NCBI GenBank assembly: GCA_964035575.1
Contig: OZ037838.1
Coordinates: 1,860,001-1,924,000 of the forward strand
Source: Rhynchopus sp. YZ270_cl-10
Lineage: Eukaryota; Euglenozoa; Diplonemea; Diplonemida; Diplonemidae
Direction: 5' to 3'
DNA: 64,000 nt
Below, piece after piece: positions 20,449 through 29,712 of the stretch; within the stretch, counting starts at the first letter, position 1, and each line of letters starts with the position of its first letter. The notes under the pieces were generated by a model. It was not told the origin of the DNA, ran no database searches, and saw only the letters and a list, made by a program, of their open reading frames with translations. The translations under genes and the position numbers were made by a program.

Positions 20449-22560
20449 GGGGAAACGACAATGTGGACTCTAAAAATGTGGATTACGACAATGTGGATTA
20501 ATAATCCACATTGTCGCATAATCCACATTGTCGTAATCCACATTGTCGCAAAAAATAATCCACATTGTCGCATAATCCGGATTCTTGATTTTTTGCCTTC
20601 TTGGTACCCAGGTACCCAGGTACCCAGGAACAGGAAAAAAGTCGTGAAAGAGCAACCACAGCTCCACATGACAAACACAAAAGTGTCCAGTCACGTGGGG
20701 CATTCATGCACTGAGGAGATAATGATCCAACAATTTACAAGAAAGATTACTTAACCTACTGCTGGAAATTGCCAGGTCGTAGTAACACACAAAGTGTGCC
20801 TCCGTTCGGGAAGACCGGATATTCTAGAGACCAAAAAGGCCTCAAGAATATCTTCCGGTAGTCAAGGTAGAACCGAGTGAACGGCCCAAGACCCCCGTGG
20901 AGAAGTTAAATGTTGTAATGCTATCAGGTAGAAACTGCGAACACTGTCTTACCCTCCTCAATGCATGGTGGTTGATGTCTTCCACAACAAATTTCCTGTA
21001 CCCAGGTACCCAGGTTCCCAGACCCACGCAGTACCACGTCGCAGTACTACGCAAAATTTACCACCAGACCCTGTCTTCGTGCACCTGAAGTACAACGCCG
21101 CAGACAGGCCAAACATGCGTTGGACTCAGAGGAATGCCCGCTGTGCAGGTATCATGAGAACCAACTCCCAGCAACAAGGGGCGCCTTTTGGCGGGCGTTG
21201 TTGAGGGTGTTTGGGGTGCAAAGTTTTCCACAATTTTGATGCGCGGATACAGAAGTGTTATCTTGTTCTTTCATCTCTAAGAAATGTAAATGTCAATCGC
21301 GTTTAACTACCACTAGGGCTTGTTCAGTGAACCCACGAGGGGTCGAAGGGGGTTGGTTATCCCGTATCTATCAAAGGTTGTGTCGACCAGGCTAAACCAC
21401 TATGTTACGCTGTACGTTGTTAAATCCGAAGAAATAACACTTTAGCAGCCGCAGGAAGTTTGCTAAAAAGAGTGCCTCACGCTACACAAACCACCACCCG
21501 CGATTGACTTAGATGTTATAACAAAGAGAATTCAGAACAAAACAACACCCTGCCCCATACACACTAAATTGTCATACTTCAAGAGCATGCCTGGGCCAAA
21601 ATTACTATGACGAAAAGGCAACAAGACCACCCACAAGGAGTGTGAATTGTGCACTGGTTTTCTGGGGGAACAAACAATATTTTCTTGCGTCTAGTCCTCC
21701 GTAAGTAGAGGACAGACTTTCCGGAAGGTTTCCAAAGTCGAATTTCTTGCACTAGCTATGCTCCCTGGGTTAATGGCAATAGCAGTGACTGCGACAGAGT
21801 GTTCCCACCCCCCTTTCTACCCATATGTTCGCTCGTTCTGCACTCTCGACGTTGCACTCATTGCGATACCTGTTTAAAAGTGAATTTGGGAGTGGTGGGG
21901 AAATTAAAGAAGGTGACTTCTTAAAAAAATAAGTTGGCGGGGTGTAAAATATTGTTCTGGAGACTAGGAAATACGAGTCGACGGCCTTATTTTGTTGAAT
22001 ATTCACCAGAAAGTTAAACATATTTACATACCTTGTCTTGCGCCTTCGCTGCTGTCAAGGTGCCTTCTCTGGGTACCCAGTAGGAGGCTCAAAACTGCTC
22101 AATTCTGGCTGGAATTGCAAAATTGGGCACTTTTAGGATGTGACCAAAAAAATTTTCGAGAGTCTAGTTATTACAGAGGCTCACCTTAGAAGGCAAAAAT
22201 AGTCAATAATCCGGATTACCGACAATAATCCGGATTATGTGACAAGGTGGATTACTGGTGTTTTGGTGGAAAAAACCGCAAAAACGCGTTTTAGACCCCC
22301 AGAGAGGCTCAAAACTGCTCAATTCTGGCTTTAATTGCAAAATTGGGCACTTTTAGGATGCGACCAAAAAAATTTTCGAGAGTCTAGTTATTACAGAGGC
22401 TCACCTTAGAAGGCAAAAAATCAAGAATCCGGATTATGCGACAATGTGGATTATTTTTTGCGACAATGTGGATTACGACAATGTGGATTATGCGACAATG
22501 TGGATTATTAATCCACATTGTCGTAATCCACATTTTTAGAGTCCACATTGTCGTTTCCCC
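20449..22560. mobile_element. Mutator-like element 1 (non-autonomous), 9-bp target duplication
   Basis: Terminal inverted repeats of about 150 bp begin GGGGAAACGACAATGTGG and are built of repeated CGACAATGTGGATTA units. AATAAAGTA is duplicated directly outside (20440-20448 and 22561-22569). A 9-bp duplication with long TIRs points to the Mutator superfamily. The core, about 20636-21822, is shared inverted with 48226-49400. A tandem duplication of about 125 bp (22080-22195 and 22300-22415) lies inside the right end. No MURA-type transposase is visible; ORFs in the core are broken. Confidence 0.82.
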
Positions 22561-22612
22561 AATAAAGTATTTACGTACCAAATACGTAGTAAATAAAGTA
22601 TTTTTATATTAA

Positions 22613-24871
22613 TTATAATAGATATCAGCCAAAATCTGCTTAGCCGTATACTTCGGGGCCTCGTTCACTTAATAAACCACAGATGCAAATTTTTGAGCCT
22701 ACGACCCCGCATTTAACTCATTTCGATCCCCTGATTTCAATCCCAAAAAAATTTCAAAAAAATAAAAAAAAATTATTTTCTGAAATGACGTCGGCAGTTT
22801 TTTCTAAGTAAGAGAAAACCGAATGGAGTGGGAACGCTAGTGAGAGCGCAGCGGAAACGATAGTGGGAACGCAACGAGCTTTTTTCATAGTCAGTCCTAT
22901 TCGTGGTCATTTACCCCCCCCCCTTTGGGTCGGTGAACCGGAAATTTTGGAAATAAGGGGGTAAAATAAGGGGGGGGGGGGTAAATGAGGGGGTAAGGGG
23001 GGGGGGGGGTAAATTACCATGTTATGGGTTAGGTCATGTTTTTGGGTGGGAAGGGGGGACTTTTTCATACACGGTGGGGTAAAATTTTGCACAACACAGT
23101 GTGACGACACATGCTCTCATGACAAATGTGTCATCTGAAAAAAATTCCTCACTTCCTTGCGACATCGCAAGCAGTCATGCATCATGGATCCACATCATCC
23201 ACATCATCTTTCTGCCCGTGCCTGAACCATGACTGGTCAGGGATCACGGTGTTGCCTCAGATTCCGTGAGGTGTCCCAAACGTATCGCCCACGCAGCACA
23301 AACGTACCCACCTGCACCCATCTACCTGCACACGTGATGTAAAACAGGGTGAAAGATTATTTGCACTTTACCCCTTTCCTCATTTCGAGCTTGTCTCCAG
23401 CTTCAAATCAGACGAGTCCTACAGTCTCCGGATGTACGACCCGCTGAACACATCAGCCCCTCCCAGCAAACCATAAAACAAAACAGGTATGCGCTGCACT
23501 AAGTGAAACTATTACCCCATAATTACACGCCAGGTGGTGTTTTGCCACTCGTTCCCTGAACCCCCTCGCTTCGCTCGTGGGTTTAGGTCACTCGTGACAA
23601 AACACCACCTGGCGTGTTGCGGCGATAATTACCCAAAAATTACCTGGTGGCTGGTACTTTACCCCCCCAGGGGGGTAAAGTACCAGCCACAACAGGGTAT
23701 TATAAGGGGGGGGGGGTAAATTACCATGTTATTTTGGCCTGAACCGTTTTTTTCTGAAAAAGGGGGTAAAATAAGGGGGGGGGGTAAATTTAGGGGGGGG
23801 GGTAAATGACCACGAATAGGACTGATGTTTTATTCTTCCCCACAAAATATCACGCGCAGAGAAACACTCGTTTTTCACACAGCGCGTCCGTTTGTTTGTT
23901 TTTCTCAAACGACACCTTTTTTCAAAATTTTTCCCCGGTATCACATATGATACTGATTTCCATGGATACACATGAAAAGGAGTTCCGTGCTATTCACAGA
24001 ACTCGATAGGCGATTGAGCTTATCTAACAACAACCAAAACAAAAGAAAGTACAAAGAAGAGAATAAAAAATGCAGGAAAAATAGACAAAGAGAAAAACAA
24101 AGAGATTTTGACAAAGTGAACAATAAAAACTTTTGCTCTCCGCCGCCTCAGGTGAGAAGTTATTTTCCAAACACCCCGAAAATGAGCGTATATGGATTTC
24201 CGAGCTCCCCGCGTTTCATAGAAAAAAAAATCGACCATTTTAGTGGAGTAGAAGTCAAAAAAAAGTGGCTCCAATGCTTTGTGCATGTAATACAGGGGAT
24301 TTTCAGTGCAGAAAGAGTGGTCGGCTCCACCAAAAGTTGCGTACCGTGGAGTGTGTTTCCAGTTGACAAAAATGGTCGCAATTGAAAGATTTGTCAAAAA
24401 TAAATCCAAAGAAAAAAAAATCGACAACTTTTGACAAAAAAAATCAAATTTAGAGACATCGCTGTGTTGGACCCAAAGAGGAGATTTCCTCACCGTACAA
24501 AGTACACTGTATAGTACCCAGTACATAGTACCCATTCTCCCGCCGCCCACTCGCTCGCCCCAGATGCATATTTTTGACCGTCCGACCCCGGAATTGAACG
24601 TTTTCGCACCCTATCTTTCCAAGAATATTTTTTTTCAGAATGTGCCCGGGCCATAAAATCGATAAAATCCACCTGTCCATGGTCAAGTACATTTGAGAGG
24701 CCGGGGGTGTAATATTTTCACCCGAAAAGGCGCGTATATGAATTTCCGGATCGATCTGAAAAAATCCGGGGTCGCAACATTTTTTTGGCGGATTTTTTAT
24801 CACTTTAAAGTGGCTCCAAAAACAGGCCATTATATACGGCTAAGCAGATTTTGGCTGATATATTATTATAA
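22613..24871. mobile_element. Element X: inverted-repeat element inside the stack
   Basis: TATCAGCCAAAATCTGCTTA near the left end (22623-22642) is inverted at the right (24840-24860), with flanking TTATAATA-type sequence. Its left end matches 7473-7620, next to the satellite. No transposase was recognised. A second element is inserted inside. A short degenerate run of GTACACTG-like units lies at 24494-24532. Confidence 0.62.
22892..23824. mobile_element. CAGTCC inverted-repeat element with poly-G blocks
   Basis: Starts CAGTCCTATTCGTGGTCATT and ends with its reverse complement. Just inside are alternating GGGGGG and TAAAT blocks on the right and TTTACCCCCC on the left. Two internal hairpins are evident: CCAGGTGGTGTTTTG (about 23531) with its complement (about 23605), and GGTACTTTACCCCCCC with GGGGGGTAAAGTACC (23655-23688). 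No ORF of note and no clear target duplication. Confidence 0.7.
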
Positions 24872-24890
24872 ATTACCGGTAGTTTTAAAC

Positions 24891-25057
24891 CGTTACAAGT
24901 GGGTTCCAAGTGGGTTACATACACGACATGTACCACCACCTAATTTTGCCTGAAATTAGGTGAAGTTCAGTGGTTTTTGGTGGTACATGTAACATACATG
25001 TAACCCACTTGTAACGTTACAAGTAGGTTACAAGTGGGTTACTTCACCGTCGTGCAT
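24891..25057. mobile_element. Truncated copy of the CACGACGG MITE, cutting into the zinc-finger ORF
   Basis: The right end, TTACTTCACCGTCGTG, matches the MITE at 2299-2527. The inside holds GTTACAAGTGGG and its complement around a 70-bp hairpin. The left terminal repeat is absent, so the copy is incomplete. It adjoins the end of the minus-strand ORF. Confidence 0.7.
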
Positions 25058-26166
25058 GAGCAGGTCGCGTCTGCACTCGAAAACCTACGAGAGCCTGGCT
25101 TCAACAACAGCACCAATATCGGGCAGCTACTGCGATTGGTCAACGAGATATGTATATAAAACTTCTCTCGACCAGTGGTCCTTTCGAAATGGAGGTCCCG
25201 TAAAGCTTTGCTGCTGCGTTCCGAAATTATTTTTGCCAGCATGAAGGTTCTCACCATCTCCGGATGCACATAGCGACCCGCCTGAATCTGAGGGAAATTG
25301 AGGTGATTTTGCCACATCTCCTGAAGGTTTGCCAGAAGTGACTGTGTCGAGGGTCTGTAATTTACCTTCATCGCATTCACCATCTTTTCGAAGCGTGTCC
25401 GTATTGTAATTGACATGAAGCCGACATCGTCTTTTTTTTTTTTTTTAAAGCCCACATCGTCGGTCTCGTTGAAGCCCTGTGAGACTTCTGCAACGTGCCC
25501 ACACGAACCACTTTGAACAAAGTGTTCTTGAACACCTGTTGTTCGGTTCACGAACGTGTCGATCCACTTTCCGGTGGATCCGCCGCTGACCGCAAGGATG
25601 TGGTTACCAAGCACCACCGCACCGTCAAATAGGAGCTGGATGGTGCCACTTCGTTGGAGATCCTCCAGGACCACCTCCATGTCCTCTTGGAAGATTTTGT
25701 CGATGTGCATTTCAACCAGTGCGCCCTTCGAGATGGACGGGTCCCCGTAGAGCTTTGCAGCTGCATTGCGAAAATGCCTTGCTTGCCCGCTCGTTGACCC
25801 CCCATAAAGGGCCGCGCGGGCAAACATCTTGTTTTTTTCGGTTTTGGAAAAAAGGCCTGTCGTCACACGCACCTCCTTTTCTTCTTCATCTTCGTCTTCA
25901 GCTTCATCGTCATTTTTGTCTGCATCGTCCTCGGGGTGTGTCTTCTTCACCTTCGTACCCTTTTTCTCCATCAGCCTTGCGAGCAGCTCTGTGTGCTTTA
26001 TCCCGGTCAGGTGTTGCCTCAGGCTGTCCAGGTCCCAATTGGACCGGGGCCCGTTGCACGCCTCGCAGAAGACCACTTCGTCGGTCTCCTTGAAGCCGCG
26101 ATCCAGGAGGGAGGACCGGTGCGACTTCTTCTTCGTCGACGCCGCACGCTTCCCAGACGCAGACAT
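25039..26166 (-). CDS. Zinc-finger protein resembling the N-terminal half of a hAT/DUF659-like transposase, truncated
   Basis: 375 residues from the ATG at 26166. Residues 34-58 form a C-x2-C-x14-H-x5-H finger (BED/U1-like). An acidic stretch spans about 78-98. Residues 110-220 (ALYGGSTSGQA, IQLLFDGAVVLGNHILAVSG) recall the DUF659 part of hAT-like transposases, a tentative match from memory. A Lys run comes from a T15 tract flanked by a short direct repeat at 25418-25461. The last codons lie inside the MITE inverted repeat, which supplies the stop, so the C-terminal catalytic part is lost. Probably a dead remnant inside the nested stack; it could be domesticated, but nothing shows this. Confidence 0.55.
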   Translation of the reverse strand: MSASGKRAASTKKKSHRSSLLDRGFKETDEVVFCEACNGPRSNWDLDSLRQHLTGIKHTELLARLMEKKGTKVKKTHPEDDADKNDDEAEDEDEEEKEVRVTTGLFSKTEKNKMFARAALYGGSTSGQARHFRNAAAKLYGDPSISKGALVEMHIDKIFQEDMEVVLEDLQRSGTIQLLFDGAVVLGNHILAVSGGSTGKWIDTFVNRTTGVQEHFVQSGSCGHVAEVSQGFNETDDVGFKKKKKDDVGFMSITIRTRFEKMVNAMKVNYRPSTQSLLANLQEMWQNHLNFPQIQAGRYVHPEMVRTFMLAKIISERSSKALRDLHFERTTGREKFYIHISLTNRSSCPILVLLLKPGSRRFSSADATCSCTTVK

Positions 26167-26519
26167 ATCTAAAAATCAAATCTGTTCCGTTGATGATTGG
26201 TGGGAAGGACGGGCGGGGGATAACAGCACCATTTTGCCATGTCAAAAAAAAAGGGGGGGGGTGTGTGTGTCATTTTATAACTTGTATGCTTTTTTTGTAT
26301 GTACGTATTTACGTGTGCCGAGAACTGTCCAATTTTGCAAAGTGACCCACTACTGGACGGACGGATTCCAAAAATGCAAATGCCGGTGTTTTTGGACGAT
26401 GCATCTTTCCCGGCCAAAAACCCTACCACAAATTATAAAGTGTACCCCCTCCCCCTTATACCAATGACCTCTCAGGGACCTGTCAACATAGCCCCCCTCC
26501 GGAACACCATTTGAGTAAT

Positions 26520-26780
26520 TAAAACTACGGTCAATATAAGTGGTAACTATTAAAAATACGCGCATTTACGTAGTATTAAATAAAAATACGCGCAACTTAC
26601 GTAGTATTAAATAAAAATACGCGCAACTTACGTAGTATTAATTAAAAATACGCGCATTTTACGTAGTATTAATTAATTATTATTAAATAAATACCCCTTC
26701 ATGTTGCAAATACGTACTACGTATTTTATTATTTTTACTACGTATTTGCCGCGTATTACGTACGTACCTATTATGTATGT
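26520..26780. repeat. Tandem TACGTAGTATTAAATA-type repeat at the right end of the stack
   Basis: About four units of some 36 bp (AAAAATACGCGCA...TTACGTAGTATTAA) run from about 26548 to 26680. TACGTACTACGTA-rich terminal sequence follows, inverted relative to 20315-20448. Confidence 0.7.
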
Positions 26781-26784
26781 TATA

Positions 26785-27196
26785 CGTGGGGCCCATTTTT
26801 GGCCAAAATTTTCCTCAAAATCCGGGTTTGTAATATTGACCCTTTACTCCCCCCCCACATCGATTTCAATACTATACCTTACTTCACCTACGGTTACCCT
26901 TACAGGGGGGGTGAAGGAAGGTAAGTTGAAAAGGAAGCGAAGAACAAACAACCTTAATTTTCCTCTTCCCGTTTTTAGCCTTTTGAGCAACAAGCAAATA
27001 GGAACGAGTCTCTCGAGCATTTTGAGACATTTTGAGGATAACGACCACACCACCCTTCACCTCCCTTTTTCACTTTTGCTTTGTTAAAACCCTCTTCTGT
27101 TGGTGGAAATCACAGACAACTCAGCCATCACAAACGCACAAAACAACCCACACCTCATCTCCTCCCAACAGAGGTGGAACAAGAAGAAGCAAAACA
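26785..27196. other. Spacer and 5' region of propeller gene 2
   Basis: First half of the interrupted host repeat to about 26880. From about 27020 the conserved family upstream block begins (TTTTGAGACATTTTGAGGAT, then CGACCACACCACCC). It ends in the type B leader CACCTCATCTCCTCCCAACAG followed by AGGTGGAACAAGAAGAAG. The C/T-rich stretch before CAG looks like a 3' splice site, so a 5' UTR intron is possible. Confidence 0.5.
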
Positions 27197-28291
27197 ATGG
27201 ATGTGACCTTTGTGCTGGAAGAGTCAGGCGTGACTGCGACAGTGGAGGTGCCGTGCGAGGCGGACGTTGCAGCGGCAAAGGAGGTTGCGTGCACGGCGCT
27301 TGCTGTCTCGCCTGCGTCTGTCGAGATGCGCATCGGCACGCAGGTGCTGGAGGGGACGTGCCGTCTGCAGGACACTGCGTTTGATGCAGGGGTGCAGGTT
27401 GTGCTTGCCCGCCGCTTTGCTGACATCAAGTGTCCTGCTGCGCACAGTATGCACGGACACTTATGTAACTTCTCGTTGTCTCCTTGTGGGGAGCTCTGTA
27501 TCTATTGCTACGTGACAGACGATATCAGTATTGCCTGCTGCGGCTTCGACACAGAAACCTTCGAGACTGCCTTCAAGTTTGAAGTCGAGTTTTGTGCGCG
27601 GACCACGTCGCCTGCCATCTCACGGTGCAAGACACACTGCTATATGCCGGGTCTTGCCAAGGTTGTGCTTCCGGGTGGGGAGGTGCTCCGCAAGGTCGAC
27701 GGTGTTTCATTGTCTGTGTTTGCGTGTGGCGGTGTTGTTGTGTCACAGGAACACAACGGCGTCTCTGTGTATGACGAAGACCTGACGTTGCTCCGCACTC
27801 TCTCGCACGAAGGGTGCAGGGAGGCGGCAGTATCTGGCTGTGGTGGGTGGGTGATCACCTCTTCCTGGGAGAAGAGGAACGCACGTCTGTGGGATGTAAA
27901 CACAGGAGAAGTTGTTGCATGTGTGCCTGCGGATGGGAGTCACGTGGCGCTTTCACGGTGTGCCTCTCTCTTTGCTGTGGATTGCTCTGACGAAGTGCAG
28001 CTCTATGACTGGGATGGTGCGGCTCTTGGCTGTTTAAAAGAGGATCAGGCTAGCGTCTCTGCCGTGCAATTCACTCCATGTGGGAAGTACGTCGTTGTTG
28101 GGTTTGAGACTTGTGAGCACGATGATGGACGGAAATATAGTTTACATCAGTTTGATGTGTCAACCCAGTCCTGTGTGCGGGTGATATTGGACAGCCACAA
28201 TGCGTTTGTGATATCGCCGTGTTCACGTGTGGTTGTGTTTGAGTCATCAAATAGTACCACTCTTGTGTCACAGCATCTGTACCCCTACTGA
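27197..28291 (+). CDS. Ubiquitin-like/WD40-like propeller protein, family member 2
   Basis: 364 residues. The first 75 or so are identical to member 1 at nearly every nucleotide; one Pro codon is missing at LARRFAD. The propeller has the same seven-blade order but many replacements: LSPCGEL, ISRCK, VFACGGVVVSQEHNG, VSGCGGWV with ARLWDVNTGEVV, LSRCASLF with VQLYDWDG, FTPCGKYVV with LHQFDVSTQSC, ISPCSRVV. It ends QHLYPY. Member 3 follows 299 bp downstream on the same strand. The upstream block is closest to that of member 6, suggesting that pair 2-3 and pair 6-7 come from one duplicated two-gene unit. Function unknown; a protein-binding scaffold is inferred. Confidence 0.88.
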   Translation: MDVTFVLEESGVTATVEVPCEADVAAAKEVACTALAVSPASVEMRIGTQVLEGTCRLQDTAFDAGVQVVLARRFADIKCPAAHSMHGHLCNFSLSPCGELCIYCYVTDDISIACCGFDTETFETAFKFEVEFCARTTSPAISRCKTHCYMPGLAKVVLPGGEVLRKVDGVSLSVFACGGVVVSQEHNGVSVYDEDLTLLRTLSHEGCREAAVSGCGGWVITSSWEKRNARLWDVNTGEVVACVPADGSHVALSRCASLFAVDCSDEVQLYDWDGAALGCLKEDQASVSAVQFTPCGKYVVVGFETCEHDDGRKYSLHQFDVSTQSCVRVILDSHNAFVISPCSRVVVFESSNSTTLVSQHLYPY

Positions 28292-28590
28292 GCGATGCAG
28301 TCCACCCTGTGTGGGAAGTACCTCCTCGCTGTCGCTGAGTACTGCGGTGTGTTGCTATCGTGCGTTGCATCAGTATTTGCGTTGCACCCTCGACCTACTA
28401 GCCTGTGAGGGAATTCATTTTGAGACATTTTGAGAATAACGACCACACCACCCTTTACCTCTCTTTTTCCCTTGCCTCGGTAATCCCTTTCTTCTTGTGT
28501 TCTACACAACGAAGCCATCACAAGACACAAAACAACACAACCCACACCTCATCTCCTCCCAACAGAGGTGGAACAAGAAGAAGCAAAACA
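28292..28590 (+). repeat. Conserved family intergenic block (between members 2 and 3)
   Basis: The first part reads in frame as a propeller relic (STLCGKYLLAVAEYCG). Then come GTTGCTATCGTGCGTTGCAT, GACCTACTAGCCTGTGAGGG, CGACCACACCACCC and the type B leader. Near-identical blocks lie between 5-6 (40900-41207) and 6-7 (42381-42761). Confidence 0.78.
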
Positions 28591-29673
28591 ATGGATGTGA
28601 CCTTTGTGCTGGAAGAGTCAGGCGTGACTGCGACAGTGGAGGTGCCGTGCGAGGCGGACGTTGCAGCGGCAAAGGAGGTTGCGTGCACGGCGCTTGCTGT
28701 CTCGCCTGCGTCTGTCGAGATGCGCATCGGCACGCAGGTGCTGGAGGGGACGTGCCGTCTGCAGGACACTGCTTTTGATTCAGGGGTGCAGGTTGTGCTT
28801 GCCTGTCCTCGTTTGGCTGACATCAAGTGTCCTGCTGAGTACAACGTAGAGGCGCCAAATCATTCACGTACGGGAGCCTTGGCGCTGTCGCGTTGCGGAA
28901 CGCTCTGCATATATGTTTGTGATAGGAATGTTGTTGGCTTCGACACAGAAACCTTCGACGCTGTCTTCTCGTTTGAAGTGGACAATGAAGTGCACGGCGG
29001 TCGGCTTGCCATCTCGCAGTGCAAGACACGCTGCTACCTGGCGTGTTGGGGTTACTTTCTCGAGGTTGCGCTTCCGAGCGGGGAGGTGCTCCGCAAAAAG
29101 GAAGGCATCTCGAAGTCTGTGTTCGCGTGTGGCAGTGTTGTTCTCTTGAGTGGCCACAACGTAGTCGTGGTGTATGACGAAGACCTGACGTTTCTCCGCA
29201 ATCTCTCACATAAAGACTGTTATGACATGGCAGTGTCTGACTGTGGTGGGTGGGTGATCACCTCCTCCAGAACAGAGGACAACGTACGTCTGTGGGATGT
29301 GAACACAGGTGTTGCTGTGGCATGTGTGCCTTCGGGGTTGTGGTGTGGAGTGGCAATTTCACGGTGTGCTTCTGTCTTCGTTGTGGAGGAGAGGGGCGGT
29401 GTACAGCTCTATGACTGGAGTGGTGCGGCTCTTCGCAGTGTTCATGTGGGTGGGGATATCGAGGACACGCAGTTCACACCGTGTGGGAAGTACCTTGTGG
29501 TAAGGAAAAACCTGCTGCACCAGTATGATGTGGCGACCATGTCCTGTGTGCATGTGATACCGCAAACCTTAGTTTCGTACTTTGCCATATCGCCGTGTTC
29601 ACGCGTTGTGGTAGTTATGCAACCAAATGGCGTCATTGTGACAAGGCATCTGTACCCACACAACAGCGAGTGA
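28591..29673 (+). CDS. Ubiquitin-like/WD40-like propeller protein, family member 3
   Basis: 360 residues. The N-terminal ubiquitin-like segment differs from the consensus by only a few bases (for example FDSGVQVV and LACPRLAD). The propeller is the most divergent of members 1-3. It has an LSRCGTLCIY first blade, a shorter fifth blade (ISRCASVFVVEER with VQLYDWSGAALRS), FTPCGKYLV with LHQYDVATMSC, and a C-terminus VTRHLYPHNSE rather than SQHLYPY. The type B leader is closest to that of member 7. The Tc1/mariner element begins 39 bp after the stop. Confidence 0.88.
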   Translation: MDVTFVLEESGVTATVEVPCEADVAAAKEVACTALAVSPASVEMRIGTQVLEGTCRLQDTAFDSGVQVVLACPRLADIKCPAEYNVEAPNHSRTGALALSRCGTLCIYVCDRNVVGFDTETFDAVFSFEVDNEVHGGRLAISQCKTRCYLACWGYFLEVALPSGEVLRKKEGISKSVFACGSVVLLSGHNVVVVYDEDLTFLRNLSHKDCYDMAVSDCGGWVITSSRTEDNVRLWDVNTGVAVACVPSGLWCGVAISRCASVFVVEERGGVQLYDWSGAALRSVHVGGDIEDTQFTPCGKYLVVRKNLLHQYDVATMSCVHVIPQTLVSYFAISPCSRVVVVMQPNGVIVTRHLYPHNSE

Positions 29674-29712
29674 TGTGTGACCAGGGGAGGGGAGGGAGGG
29701 TGGTGATGAATA

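Larger units (their letters stand above)
20315..26780. mobile_element. 6.5-kb nested transposon stack with TATA target duplication
   Basis: The outer ends are CCATACATATTAGGTACGTA and, inverted, ACATACATAATAGGTACGTA. TATA lies immediately outside both (20311-20314, 26781-26784). The interrupted host repeat is intact at 16800-17020. Next to both ends are sequences rich in TACGTA and TACGCGC. Inside are a Mutator-like element (20449-22560), element X (22613-24871) with a further element inside it (22892-23824), a truncated MITE and a zinc-finger ORF on the minus strand. The outer element's class is undetermined; a 4-bp TATA duplication does not fit hAT or Mutator. Confidence 0.78.

Noticed and set aside
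27032..27196. N-terminal extensions of genes 2, 3, 6 and 7 (MRITTTPPF- or MREFILRHF-type)
   Set aside because: Open by chance in C/A-rich leader; differs between members and carries no domain.
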